Shown piece by piece: positions 8,408-17,050 of a stretch of DNA of 51,889 bases. Below the pieces are notes generated by a model. That model was not told where the DNA came from, did no database searches, and saw only the letters and a program-made list of their open reading frames with translations. This stretch comes from Clostridium sp. CF012. Its GTDB lineage: Bacteria; Bacillota; Clostridia; Clostridiales; Clostridiaceae. Both the position numbers and the translations under genes were made by a program. Position 1 is the first letter of the stretch. The number at the start of each line of letters is the position of its first letter. The stretch spans positions 1-51,889 of the forward strand of contig NZ_JAHLEF010000036.1 of the NCBI RefSeq assembly GCF_018861755.1. The letters run 5' to 3'.

Positions 8408-9169
8408 TTATTTTGCTTTTATAATTTTTACATCTTTTTCTTCAAATTTTTCTACTAATTCATCATCTAATTGATTGTCTGTAATAATTATATCAATACT
8501 ATCTAAGTCAACAATTTTAGCAAAGGAAACTTTGTTAAACTTAGTATGGTCACATACTACTATAATTTTCCTGGCTATTTTTATCATTTCTCTTTTAGTG
8601 CTCGCTTCTATAATATTTGGTGTGGTAATTCCATTAGTAATACATACACCATTAGCTCCTATAAAAGCTTTGTCTACTCTGAAATTTTTAAAGGTATTAT
8701 CTGCTACAGGTCCTACCAATGCTCTAGTTTCCCATCGCAATGTACCTCCAGTAACAATTACCTCCACATTCTGTTTTTTAGAAAGCTCAAAAGCTATATC
8801 CACAGAATTCGTTAACACCGTTATGTTTTTAGCAGTTATGTGCCTCGCAATATTAAGGGTAGTGGTACCTGCATCTAAAACTATTGTCTCCCCATCTACT
8901 ATCATGTCTGCTGCAAGCTTTCCTACAGATTCTTTTTCATCATAAAACTTATCTATTTTATCTGTAAAAGTAGGTTCAAATTTAGTATTATCATTTAATA
9001 CTGCTCCACCATGTACCCTTTTTATAAGATCCGACTCTTCTAATTCTTGAAGGTCACGTCTAATGGTAACTTCCGACACTTCATAAATCTTAGATAAATC
9101 GCATACTTTTACTTTTCCATTTTTACTTAAACTATCTAATATTTTTGATTTTCTTTCCTCGGCAAACAT
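8408..9169 (-). CDS. fruR: DeoR-family repressor, probably FruR
   Basis: Residues 1-55 form the DeoR helix-turn-helix (RKSKILDSLSKNGKV ... VSEVTIRRDLQELE); the rest is the sugar-phosphate-sensing domain (GETIVLDAGTTTLNIARH, VDKAFIGANGV, VVCDHTKFN). Such proteins are relieved by a sugar phosphate, fructose-1-phosphate for FruR. It is first in an operon with fruK, ptsH and ptsI. Repeated AAACGAAA-like motifs lie over its own promoter start, suggesting autorepression. Confidence 0.87.
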   Translation of the reverse strand: MFAEERKSKILDSLSKNGKVKVCDLSKIYEVSEVTIRRDLQELEESDLIKRVHGGAVLNDNTKFEPTFTDKIDKFYDEKESVGKLAADMIVDGETIVLDAGTTTLNIARHITAKNITVLTNSVDIAFELSKKQNVEVIVTGGTLRWETRALVGPVADNTFKNFRVDKAFIGANGVCITNGITTPNIIEASTKREMIKIARKIIVVCDHTKFNKVSFAKIVDLDSIDIIITDNQLDDELVEKFEEKDVKIIKAK

Positions 9170-9204
9170 AATTCAAAAACTTCCTTTTATCATATTTGGA
9201 ATAA

Positions 9205-9285
9205 CAATGATGTTGTTTTGTATTTGTTTTAGTTTCATTTGCTTTCGTTTGTGTTCATTTTAGTATATTATGATATCGTTGTCAA
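9205..9285 (-). promoter_or_regulatory. fruR promoter with probable FruR operators
   Basis: TTGACA (9280-9285), 17 bases, TAAAAT (9257-9262) on the minus strand. From 9205 to 9256, at and after the transcription start, lie reiterated A/C-rich words (ACACAAACGAAAG, CAAATGAAAC, AAAACAAATACAAAAC) of the sort bound by DeoR-type sugar repressors. Placement over the start site fits repression. Confidence 0.65.
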
Positions 9286-9360
9286 TACATAAAAAATATT
9301 TTTTTATGCTAATTTTACTTTTATTTTATAGTTTAAGCCATGTTACAATAAATAATCTTC

Positions 9361-9390
9361 AAAAAAACAAAAACGAAACCACTTGGCTTC
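9361..9390 (-). terminator. Terminator of the BFD/tadA unit
   Basis: On the minus strand CGAAGCC-AAGT-GGTTTCG (9373-9390) is followed by TTTTTGTTTTTT. It closes the tadA-BFD pair. Confidence 0.8.
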
Positions 9391-9441
9391 GCTTTTACTA
9401 TATATAATCAATTTTTAATATATATTTCTTAACCTATGTGA

Positions 9442-9657
9442 CTAGTTCTCCAATTGACTTTTTAAGAGTTCCTCTATCTTAGGAGTACACCTATGACCTT
9501 TGCACCCACCTGTCCCTGCTCCTGTAGCTTTTTGAACCTCTTCTACAGTTGTTGCGCCATTTTGAATAGCCTTTTTTATTGTAGATCTTGGTATAGCCTT
9601 ACATAAACATACCTTTGTAAGTTTATCCATTATTTCATTATTTATATTCCCATCCAT
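9442..9657 (-). CDS. BFD-like [2Fe-2S]-binding protein
   Basis: A 71-residue single-domain protein with the BFD cysteine pattern C17-x-C19 and C52-x4-C57 (VCLCK ... GGCKGHRC). The fold binds a [2Fe-2S] cluster and acts in bacterioferritin iron release or as a domain of larger redox enzymes. This stand-alone form follows tadA by 20 bases, and its partner is not in the neighbourhood. The same motif closes the FAD oxidoreductase at 42.2 kb. Confidence 0.85.
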   Translation of the reverse strand: MDGNINNEIMDKLTKVCLCKAIPRSTIKKAIQNGATTVEEVQKATGAGTGGCKGHRCTPKIEELLKSQLEN

Positions 9658-9677
9658 TACATTTATCTCCTTTCACT

Positions 9678-10118
9678 TTATCTTTTATCTTTAAAAAAAT
9701 TAGTCAATAAATTTCCACATTCCGCGTTATATAACCAATTTATTTCTGTCCAGTGATTTAATGCATCATTTTGAATAAGATTTATAACTGAACCACAAGC
9801 CCCTACGCTAGGATCAAATATTCCTATATATAATTTACTTATCCTAGACTGTAATATAGCTCCTGCACACATAGGACAAGGCTCTAGTGTTACGTACATA
9901 TCACATCCAGTTAATCTCCAAGTGCCTAAGACGTCACAGGCTTTTTTTATAGCTAAAATCTCTGCATGAGCAGTTGCATCTTGAAGGGTTTCGCGTAGGT
10001 TGTGTGCTCTAGCAATTATTTTGTTGTCTTTAACTATAACTGCACCTACAGGTACTTCATTTAAAAATAATGATCTTTTCGCTTCTTCTAATGATTCAAG
10101 CATAAAATCTTTTATCAT
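9678..10118 (-). CDS. tadA: tRNA-specific adenosine deaminase
   Basis: Converts A34 to inosine in tRNA-Arg(ACG); that tRNA is encoded at 38.6 kb. It has the cytidine-deaminase zinc site H51-A-E53 and P-C81-x2-C84 (EPCPMCAGAI). The length of 146 is normal. In B. subtilis the homologue (yaaJ) lies next to scr-dnaX; here fruRK-ptsHI and tRNA-Ser intervene. Confidence 0.93.
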   Translation of the reverse strand: MIKDFMLESLEEAKRSLFLNEVPVGAVIVKDNKIIARAHNLRETLQDATAHAEILAIKKACDVLGTWRLTGCDMYVTLEPCPMCAGAILQSRISKLYIGIFDPSVGACGSVINLIQNDALNHWTEINWLYNAECGNLLTNFFKDKR

Positions 10119-10134
10119 GTTAACTCCTTTATTG

Positions 10135-10168
10135 TTTAATGATTATTCTTTAATGATTATTCTTTAAT
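10135..10168. repeat. 14-base tandem repeat upstream of tadA
   Basis: TTTAATGATTATTC occurs twice head to tail (10135-10148 and 10149-10162), followed by a six-base partial copy. It lies in the AT-rich leader between the serine hydrolase stop and the tadA start and may be simple slippage DNA. Confidence 0.6.
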
Positions 10169-10305
10169 AATTAGTATACTTCTTAACTATTGGACTTTCA
10201 ATATATTTATACCCGGCTCATATTATAAATATATCATATCTATAGTTTAAGTATAAAAATAAAGAGTTATATTATTTAATGGCATTAGATTACTAATAGA
10301 TCTAT

Positions 10306-11799
10306 TCAATAACTTTTATTCTCCTTTATATTTTTCGAAAAAAATCCAGTTATAAATATAGCTATTATCCATACTAAAATTATACTAGCGATATTCTTGG
10401 TTCCACCTTGAAGTTGAAGTATATTCATTTCATATAATACATAGTATATAACGCTTCCTAAAGATAATGGAATGAAGAGTCTTACAAACAATTTGAATAA
10501 TAACTTGTCTTCTTTTTTTAAAATGAAGACTCTCTTACCATGTTTTAAGCTTACAACAAATGATAAAATATATATTACAAGCATAACTCCTAGCATCGCC
10601 GCTACAACAAAATTGGTATTCCTAGATTTCTCCATAGCATAATATTGATCAGGTAATGTTCCTGTTTCATATTCTATCCAAAAATTATATATATCTTGTC
10701 TCAAGTCTATTCCATTATCACTGTTTGTAAATATAACAATTCCATCTTTTTTTTGTGGAATAAGACCATAAACAGCATGCCATCCCCTATTATCACCACT
10801 ATGATATAAAAGTTCACTACCATCGGATAGTTTTTTTGAGAAAACTCCTATTGCAGAATCTAATAGTACTGATTTATGTATTAAATCTATAGTTTTACTT
10901 TTTAAAATATTTTTTCCTTTACCCTCAACATTAATTCCATCAATACTAGCTAACATAAACTTTAGAAAATCTGGCACAGTAGTTTTAAGACCTGCTGCTG
11001 CCTTCTCAGTAAAATCATAGTTTGGAATTTCTTGTTCAAAATATCCGTATCCCTTTGACATATTACCAGCTAAAAAATTATTACTAAATGAACTATTTTC
11101 CATTTCTAATGGCTTTAATATTTCTTTCTCCATGTACTGATCAAAAGTCTTCCCTGTTACTTCTTCTATAATTAGCTGTAGCAATGTATATCCACCGCCT
11201 GAATAGCTAACGTCATTTCCTGGTAACATAGTTATTTCTAATGGTACATTAAATAATCCATTTCCTGATAGAGATTCCTCTATTGTAGGCATTTCTTTGC
11301 CTGGCTCTATTCCTAAGTAACCATGAACTGTTAGTCCTGCTGTATGACTTAGCAATTGTTTTATAGTGACCTTATCCTTATCATATTTAGAATCTGACAG
11401 ATGCCATCGAGTCAGATATTTCTCAGCAGGGTGATCAAGGGATATTTCCCCTTCCTCTACTAATTTCATAACGCCCCAAGCTGTCAAGCTTTTTGACATA
11501 GATGCTGCTTGAAATACCGTATCATCACTTATAGCTTTATCTTTCTTTTTATCTTCTAATCCATAGTTTAATACATATTTAATCTCTCCATCTTGAATTA
11601 TACCTATAGCTGTTCCTGGCACTCCATAACGTTTTTGTAGTTCCGGCACTAACTTGTCCAACTTATTTTTAAATACATCTAGACTTCTATTATCTGGAGT
11701 TTTATTTGATGCAATAGCTATATTACTGTTCCCTAGCAAATTAACCGACATAACTAATCCTACTATTCCTAATATAAATCTTCCTATTAGCCTATTCAT
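10306..11799 (-). CDS. Membrane-anchored serine hydrolase (class C beta-lactamase/PBP4*-like)
   Basis: Residues 1-30 are a signal/anchor, 40-370 a beta-lactamase-related domain with S100-x2-K103 (SMSK), a YSG tyrosine motif (VSYSGGGY) and HSGDN in place of the KTG box. The C-terminal 100 residues hold about three membrane segments. Such proteins act on D-Ala-containing peptides or cell-wall esters outside the membrane; true antibiotic hydrolysis is not implied. It begins 70 bases after bceB on the same strand, so it may belong to the bce operon and share its role in envelope stress. GAGGGG precedes the ATG. Confidence 0.82.
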   Translation of the reverse strand: MNRLIGRFILGIVGLVMSVNLLGNSNIAIASNKTPDNRSLDVFKNKLDKLVPELQKRYGVPGTAIGIIQDGEIKYVLNYGLEDKKKDKAISDDTVFQAASMSKSLTAWGVMKLVEEGEISLDHPAEKYLTRWHLSDSKYDKDKVTIKQLLSHTAGLTVHGYLGIEPGKEMPTIEESLSGNGLFNVPLEITMLPGNDVSYSGGGYTLLQLIIEEVTGKTFDQYMEKEILKPLEMENSSFSNNFLAGNMSKGYGYFEQEIPNYDFTEKAAAGLKTTVPDFLKFMLASIDGINVEGKGKNILKSKTIDLIHKSVLLDSAIGVFSKKLSDGSELLYHSGDNRGWHAVYGLIPQKKDGIVIFTNSDNGIDLRQDIYNFWIEYETGTLPDQYYAMEKSRNTNFVVAAMLGVMLVIYILSFVVSLKHGKRVFILKKEDKLLFKLFVRLFIPLSLGSVIYYVLYEMNILQLQGGTKNIASIILVWIIAIFITGFFSKNIKENKSY

Positions 11800-11868
11800 G
11801 ATTTTCCCCTCGCAATTTCCTTCTAAGTTATCTAAGTAATTTCTATATATTTTTCTTAGCAGCTACCT

Positions 11869-13797
11869 CTATGCCTTTGCATCTACTATTTTGCAATAAG
11901 AATTAACCGTTAATATATAATATATTAAATAAATTAGAGTATATATTCCTACGGTTATAAGAACGGGGTATACTAAACTTGAGCTAAGTATAATTTGCAA
12001 AATTGTTAGCGCAATAATGCTATGTGTTATTCCAACTAATAAAGGCAGCGCGAATATAAAAGCCATTTGCTTTGCTATAGATATTCTTATTTCTGATTTT
12101 TTTACACCTATTTTCTTTAGGATATCGTATCTATCCTTATCCTCACTAGCCTCCGAGAGCTGTTTGAAAAATATTATACTTCCAGTACATATCAAAAATA
12201 CAAAGCCTATAAATGAAGCTAAAAATATTATAATACCCATATTAGTCATAGTACTCCTATAATACCCATAATATGATGATAGATCTTCATTACTACCTAA
12301 GGTTTTTTCTATTTCTCCTGTAAGGTCTTTACTTTCTCTTTGATTTTCAATATTTATAAATGTCCTTTTTACAGCCTTATCTTTATCATATAATTTATTG
12401 TAAGCCTCATCCGTTACAACTACAGTATCCTGCATATATACGCCATTTATAAAAAGTTGATTAGTTAAAAGCCCTTCTTTAAAATCTTTTATTTTTAATG
12501 GTACTTTTTTGTCTTTTATTTTAAGTTCTATATTCTTGCCAACTGGATTTTCCATTACCTTGTCTGAATACATAATCATAAAAAAAAGTACTTCATCTGA
12601 GTTTAAAGATATATTATAATCTAGTCCTCTTGCTTTTGATAATTGCTTCATGGTACTTTCTGATATAACAAAGGATTTTGAATCCTTTGTTGGATTCATT
12701 TTCATCTTTGATATATCTGGCCATTTACTGTCTATAATCATAAATTCGCTACTAATAGAACTTTTTATTTTATTACTCGGATACTTGTTTATGATTTGCT
12801 TAATTTGTTCATCTATACTTTTTTCAGTACTTTTATAGTCATAACTAAAAGGTGTTAGTCTATTAATATTATTTATTTGATTATAATAAAGCGATGTTGC
12901 AGTTCCCATGGCAGTAATAGTGGTAGCACTAAGCACCGCAATAGTAGCTAGGGACCTTCCATTAGCTTTTATTCTATATAAAAGTTGAGATGTGGCTATC
13001 ATGTTTAAACCTCTAAAGTATTTAATCTTATTTTTCTTAGAAAGTTTAACTATAAATACTATAAAGGAAGAGAAAAACATATAAGTTCCAATCACTGTGC
13101 TAACTAGAATAACTATCAATTTAAAATAATTATCAAATTTATAATTTAGTGCCAGATAATAACCTGTTCCAATAAAAAGTATTGAAAGTATGGCTAATAA
13201 TAGTGAAGCTTTTGGCTGCTTTTGTGCTACTTTCTCGGATTTAAACAATTCTATAAGCTGAAATCTATAAATTAATCTATAGGAGTGCAAAGACGCTACA
13301 ATAAATATCACTAAAAATACTATAATTGTATTAATAATAGCCTTTATAGATATAGCAAATTCAACATTTACATCAAAGCTCATAATATGAATTAAAATCA
13401 TTACAAATAGCTTTGAAAATAAGGTTCCTATTAGTATACCGCATGCAAGGGCCAGTGCTCCCATTACGATATTCTCATAAAATAGCATTCTTCCTATCTG
13501 CTTTTTCTTAACTCCCAGCATTGAGTATAACGCTACTTCTTTTTTTCTTTTTTTAGTAAAAAAAGAATTTGAGTACCATATAAACATGGCTACAAATACT
13601 GCTATTACAATAGACGCAGCACCAAAAGCTGTACTTACTTTCATGGACTCAGCTGCTAAGTCTGCAACCTGCTTATTGTATTGAATTGAGGTAAAGGTAT
13701 AATAAATCATTATACAAAACACCATGGATACAAAATATATTAAATAGTTATGAAAGTTTCTTTTAATATTTCTAAATGTAATATTGAATAAAGTCAT
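11869..13797 (-). CDS. BceB-type ABC transporter permease
   Basis: A 642-residue permease with the BceB plan: one N-terminal membrane helix, paired FtsX-like membrane blocks, a large extracellular loop (about residues 300-520) between TM7 and TM8, and two C-terminal helices. The extracellular domain binds peptide antibiotics or lipid II-cycle intermediates and passes a signal to the BceS-type kinase. It starts 22 bases after the ATPase stop. The target peptide cannot be read from sequence. Confidence 0.88.
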   Translation of the reverse strand: MTLFNITFRNIKRNFHNYLIYFVSMVFCIMIYYTFTSIQYNKQVADLAAESMKVSTAFGAASIVIAVFVAMFIWYSNSFFTKKRKKEVALYSMLGVKKKQIGRMLFYENIVMGALALACGILIGTLFSKLFVMILIHIMSFDVNVEFAISIKAIINTIIVFLVIFIVASLHSYRLIYRFQLIELFKSEKVAQKQPKASLLLAILSILFIGTGYYLALNYKFDNYFKLIVILVSTVIGTYMFFSSFIVFIVKLSKKNKIKYFRGLNMIATSQLLYRIKANGRSLATIAVLSATTITAMGTATSLYYNQINNINRLTPFSYDYKSTEKSIDEQIKQIINKYPSNKIKSSISSEFMIIDSKWPDISKMKMNPTKDSKSFVISESTMKQLSKARGLDYNISLNSDEVLFFMIMYSDKVMENPVGKNIELKIKDKKVPLKIKDFKEGLLTNQLFINGVYMQDTVVVTDEAYNKLYDKDKAVKRTFINIENQRESKDLTGEIEKTLGSNEDLSSYYGYYRSTMTNMGIIIFLASFIGFVFLICTGSIIFFKQLSEASEDKDRYDILKKIGVKKSEIRISIAKQMAFIFALPLLVGITHSIIALTILQIILSSSLVYPVLITVGIYTLIYLIYYILTVNSYCKIVDAKA

Positions 13798-13819
13798 ATG
13801 CGATTCCCTCCTTTCTAAG

Positions 13820-14590
13820 TTAAATTGTTATTTCATTTAAGTTTCCGCCTAGGGCAGTCAATACATCAAGTATCTTTCTAAAAAAATCTTTCCGCGTCGT
13901 TGTACCTTTCACAATCTCCGTAAATAGGGAACCATCTTTTATAAATATTATCCGTTTGCAATAGCTTGCAGCAAAAGCATCATGAGTTACCATCATAATA
14001 GTGGCTTTCTGGGCCTCGTTTAAATCACTTAAAGTCTGCAGAAGTTCCGTGGAGGATTTAGAATCCAAGGCCCCTGTAGGTTCATCCGCTAATATAAGTT
14101 TTGGTTTAGTAATAATAGCTCTGGCCGCTGCTGCTCTTTGTTTTTGTCCACCGGATACCTCATAGGGATATTTATTATATATATCCTTTATACCTAAAGT
14201 AGTCCCTATAATACTCGCCCGTGCTTCAATATCTTTTATGTCTACTCTAGCAAGAGCTAATGGAAGTACCACATTTTCTTTTAAAGTTAAAGTATCAAGC
14301 AAATTGAAATCTTGAAATATAAAACCTAATTTATCTCTTCTAAAAGAGGCTAACTTGTCTTCATTCATTTTTGCAAGATCTTCACTATCAATAGTTACTA
14401 CTCCTGACGTTGGTTTATCTATAGTTGATATAATGTTTAACAATGTAGTTTTCCCCGCACCTGAGGGACCCATTATTCCAATAAACTCTCCCTCTTTTAT
14501 CTCAAGATTTATATCATTTAGAGCAGTATAAACATTACCCCTTGAGCCATATACCTTTTTTAAATTTCTAGCAACTAATACATTTTCCAT
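13820..14590 (-). CDS. BceA-type ABC transporter ATPase
   Basis: Walker A GPSGAGKT, Q-loop IFQDFN, signature VSGGQKQR, Walker B LILADEPTGALD and H-switch VTHD, all normal for the MacB/LolD/BceA group. The 256-residue protein powers the BceB permease in removing antimicrobial peptides from their lipid targets. GGAGG precedes the ATG. The leader between it and bceS carries a terminator, a possible response-regulator site and a palindromic element. Confidence 0.92.
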   Translation of the reverse strand: MENVLVARNLKKVYGSRGNVYTALNDINLEIKEGEFIGIMGPSGAGKTTLLNIISTIDKPTSGVVTIDSEDLAKMNEDKLASFRRDKLGFIFQDFNLLDTLTLKENVVLPLALARVDIKDIEARASIIGTTLGIKDIYNKYPYEVSGGQKQRAAAARAIITKPKLILADEPTGALDSKSSTELLQTLSDLNEAQKATIMMVTHDAFAASYCKRIIFIKDGSLFTEIVKGTTTRKDFFRKILDVLTALGGNLNEITI

Positions 14591-14603
14591 TTTTACTTCC
14601 TCC

Positions 14604-14743
14604 TTAAATCATCTCCTGCGGAGCTGTAATTAACGACTTCAGAAGGAGATTTAGACTCCCACTGAAGTTTTCTTTTTGTTGTAGTATAGTACCCCCACTT
14701 ATAGAAGTGGGGGAATTCCCTTCTGAACTGTCGTTAAATCATC
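14604..14743. repeat. Palindromic element flanked by 10-bp direct repeats
   Basis: TTAAATCATC occurs at 14604-14613 and 14734-14743. Between them, outer arms TTAACGAC..TTCAGAAGG (14630-14648) and CCTTCTGAACTGTCGTTAA (14719-14737) pair imperfectly. Inside lie a second inverted repeat (ACTTCA ... TGAAGT) and a perfect CCCCCACTT-ATAG-AAGTGGGGG hairpin (14691-14712). The GC-rich hairpin resembles the ends of IS200/IS605-family elements or small derived palindromic elements. No transposase is present. It could also be a structured 5' leader of bceA. The evidence is visual folding only. Confidence 0.5.
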
Positions 14744-14819
14744 ATCTTCGCTTCTTACAATTAAATCTTATAACAAATCAAGTATTCAATCCATTGTATA
14801 AGGTTACAAAGTGACCTTT

Positions 14820-14841
14820 AAACTTACATTGTTGTAAGTTT
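14820..14841. promoter_or_regulatory. Inverted repeat, possible BceR operator
   Basis: AAACTTAC-ATTGTT-GTAAGTTT is an exact 8-bp inverted repeat upstream of bceA. BceR-type regulators bind such repeats ahead of the transporter promoter. I could not place -35/-10 boxes with certainty. Confidence 0.45.
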
Positions 14842-14884
14842 TAAAAAAATAGGGCTACAAACCATATTTTTAGCTTGTAACCCT
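14842..14884 (-). terminator. Terminator overlapping the bceS stop
   Basis: A 12-bp stem (arms 14851-14862 and 14873-14884, with G-U pairs) starts inside the last codons of bceS, and its minus-strand transcript runs into seven U residues. It separates bceRS from bceAB, so the transporter needs its own promoter. Confidence 0.8.
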
Positions 14885-15901
14885 GTAATAATCTATAAGC
14901 TTTGGAAAATGAACTGTTACCCTAGTAAATTCAGAAGGTTTAGATTCAATAGTTATGTGATGACCAAGCTTTGTGGCAAGACTTTTTGATAAATAGAGCC
15001 CCATGCCTGTAGCTTTAAAATCCCCTCGGCCGTTATATCCAGTAAAGCCTTTATCAAAAACCCTTTGAATATCCTCCGCTTTTATTCCAATTCCATTATC
15101 TTCAATAATAAGCTGTTTTCCACTTAAATTTAATATTCCACTGATTTTTATAAGTCCATTGCTACCTGTATATTTTAATGAATTTGATAAAATCTGATCC
15201 AGAATAAAGAAAAGCCACTTTTTATCTGAGTCTATAGTAAATTCTAAGTCACTTATTTCTATTTTTATTTTTTTACCTATAAACTCCTTTGCATGTTTTT
15301 TTACAACCCCAATAATCAAACTATGCATATTTATTTCATTTATTAAATAGTCCTTTGAAAAGCTGTCTAATCGCGAATAGTATAATGCTTGTTCAACATA
15401 ATTCTCTATGTGATCTATTTCATCCTCTAGGTTACTTAATGTTTCCTCCTTAGACTTATACATACTGCTTTCTATAACCAATCTACATACAGAAATAGGT
15501 GTTTTTATCTCATGAACCCAGGAGTTTATAAAGTCTACATTTTCTTTTTTTCCTTCATATAATTCATCAATTTTCAAATTAAATTCTTCATTAACCTTCA
15601 TAAGAAGTTCTCCATATAGCTTTTGTTCATAATTTAATGATTTAGGCAAAGAATTAATAATATTTTCTTCCTGGTTTTCTATAATATACTTAATAACATC
15701 ATAATATTTTTTATTATTTAGATATTCAAATATTAAATAAAGTATAAGCATAATAAAACCTACAATATTGATATAGGCTATATTTCCAATACTTATTTTT
15801 ACTACATTATTAAAATACACCACGGAAGAAATAAATAACATCAACATAAAATAAAACAAAATCAAAAATATCCTGTCCCTTAAAAAATTTCTAAATTTCA
15901 T
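14870..15901 (-). CDS. BceS-type intramembrane-sensing histidine kinase
   Basis: A 343-residue kinase with two membrane helices (about 10-32 and 38-60), almost no extracellular loop, a DHp helix with the phospho-acceptor His in NSWVHEIKTPISV, then HATPase boxes LSNSLKYTG, IEDNGIGI and GMGLYLSKSLA. Kinases of this build do not sense the drug directly but read the state of the BceAB transporter. It overlaps bceR by four bases, indicating translational coupling. Confidence 0.92.
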   Translation of the reverse strand: MKFRNFLRDRIFLILFYFMLMLFISSVVYFNNVVKISIGNIAYINIVGFIMLILYLIFEYLNNKKYYDVIKYIIENQEENIINSLPKSLNYEQKLYGELLMKVNEEFNLKIDELYEGKKENVDFINSWVHEIKTPISVCRLVIESSMYKSKEETLSNLEDEIDHIENYVEQALYYSRLDSFSKDYLINEINMHSLIIGVVKKHAKEFIGKKIKIEISDLEFTIDSDKKWLFFILDQILSNSLKYTGSNGLIKISGILNLSGKQLIIEDNGIGIKAEDIQRVFDKGFTGYNGRGDFKATGMGLYLSKSLATKLGHHITIESKPSEFTRVTVHFPKLIDYYRVTS

Positions 15902-16572
15902 AGTATTATATACCCTTGACCTTTTTTTGTTTTAATTAGATCTTCCAGTTGAATATTCTCTAATTTTTTACGCAATCTATTAATATTCACTGTAAGGGTA
16001 TTATCATCAACAAAACTTTCATCCTCCCAGAGACTTCGCATAATTTTATCTCTGCTTATTAAATTGCCATTGTTTTTCATAAGCAAGTATAGAATGCTAA
16101 ATTCATTTCTGCTAAGTTCTACTCTCTTATCTTTAAAAAACACGCTATTATCCTTCATATTTAAAACAATATTTTTATACTGGAGCACATTTGTCTGCGC
16201 ATCTGCGTAGGAATAAGTTCTTCTTATCAAGGCGTTTATTTTGGCCATTAATATTTCTAGTGAAAAGGGCTTTTGAATAAAATCATCTCCGCCCATGTTA
16301 ATTGCCATTATTACATCCATATTATTACTTCTTGAAGAAACAAATATAATAGGAACCTTTGATATTTCCCTGATTTTATTACACCAGTAAAATCCATCAA
16401 AGAATGGCAGGTTTATATCCATAAGAATCAGATGTGGAGCGTATTTTGAAAACTCTACAAATACTTCATTAAAGTTATCCACGGCTTTTCCAACAAATCC
16501 CCATCTCCCTATATTTTCAAGCAATATTTCTTTTATCCGAGCATCATCTTCTACAATCATTACCTTAAACAT
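15898..16572 (-). CDS. BceR-type response regulator (OmpR family)
   Basis: Receiver domain with acidic pocket EDD (residues 8-10), phospho-acceptor D52 in LMDINLP, and K at the end of FIQKPF; then an OmpR winged helix (LSRNEFSILYLLMKNNGNLISRD cut by DDNTLTVNINRLRKKL). At 224 residues it is full length. It is first of the bceRS pair, and its likely target is the promoter in front of bceAB. Confidence 0.93.
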   Translation of the reverse strand: MFKVMIVEDDARIKEILLENIGRWGFVGKAVDNFNEVFVEFSKYAPHLILMDINLPFFDGFYWCNKIREISKVPIIFVSSRSNNMDVIMAINMGGDDFIQKPFSLEILMAKINALIRRTYSYADAQTNVLQYKNIVLNMKDNSVFFKDKRVELSRNEFSILYLLMKNNGNLISRDKIMRSLWEDESFVDDNTLTVNINRLRKKLENIQLEDLIKTKKGQGYIIL

Positions 16573-16730
16573 GCTAAACCCTCACTTTAATTTTGGACTT
16601 TCCTTTTTATTGTACTATAAAATGATATATTTTCAGTATAAAATGTAAATGTTTTATAAACTAGTTATAAAATAATCTAAATAATGTTCTTTCAAAAATC
16701 ATTGTCACTTTTTTAATTTCCAAGGAAATA

Positions 16731-16763
16731 AAAAAAACTAGCAAAGTATTACTTTGCTAGTTT
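16731..16763 (-). terminator. Terminator of tRNA-Arg(CCT)
   Basis: A perfect 13-bp stem (16735-16747 and 16751-16763) with a three-base loop, followed on the minus strand by a run of U residues, immediately after the tRNA CCA. Confidence 0.85.
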
Positions 16764-16764
16764 G

Positions 16765-16841
16765 TGGTGCACACGAGAGGAGTCGAACCTCCGGCCTTCC
16801 CCTTAGGAGGGGGACGCTCTATCCTACTGAGCTACGGGTGC
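16765..16841 (-). tRNA. tRNA-Arg(CCT)
   Basis: A 77-nt tRNA: D-arm AGCTCAGTAGGATAGAGC, anticodon stem TCCCC/GGGGA with loop CTCCTAA (anticodon CCT), T-arm GGTTCGACTCC, CCA encoded. The acceptor stem GCACCCG/CGTGTGC has one C-U mismatch at its fifth pair. Confidence 0.92.
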
Positions 16842-16861
16842 AAATTCAATTGTACTATAAT

Positions 16862-16890
16862 ATAGTATTACACTTTTATAAGTATGTCAA
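16862..16890 (-). promoter_or_regulatory. Promoter of tRNA-Arg(CCT)
   Basis: TTGACA (16885-16890), 17 bases, TACTAT (16862-16867) on the minus strand, about 20 bases before the tRNA. Confidence 0.7.
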
Positions 16891-17050
16891 CCTATGGATG
16901 TTTAAAACCTTAATTTACAAAATTATTAAAATGAAATATGAATTGCAAGACAAATCCATGTTTTCTGAAAAATAAATGATTTATTGCATGATTTTTACAA
17001 GTTTATATGCTAAACTATCAATAAAAGATATTAAATTATGGGGTGATTAA

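Noticed and set aside
5140-9169. Long open frames opposite ptsI, fruK, fruR and the chemoreceptor (up to about 156 codons on the plus strand)
   Set aside because: They mirror real genes, lack ribosome sites and have no recognisable protein features.
10306-11799. Serine hydrolase as an antibiotic-resistance beta-lactamase
   Set aside because: It has SxxK and HxG but the class C-like family is broad, and the membrane-helix tail and bce linkage do not indicate drug hydrolysis.
16754-16975. 73-codon open frame on the plus strand
   Set aside because: It runs through the antisense of tRNA-Arg(CCT); no ribosome site.
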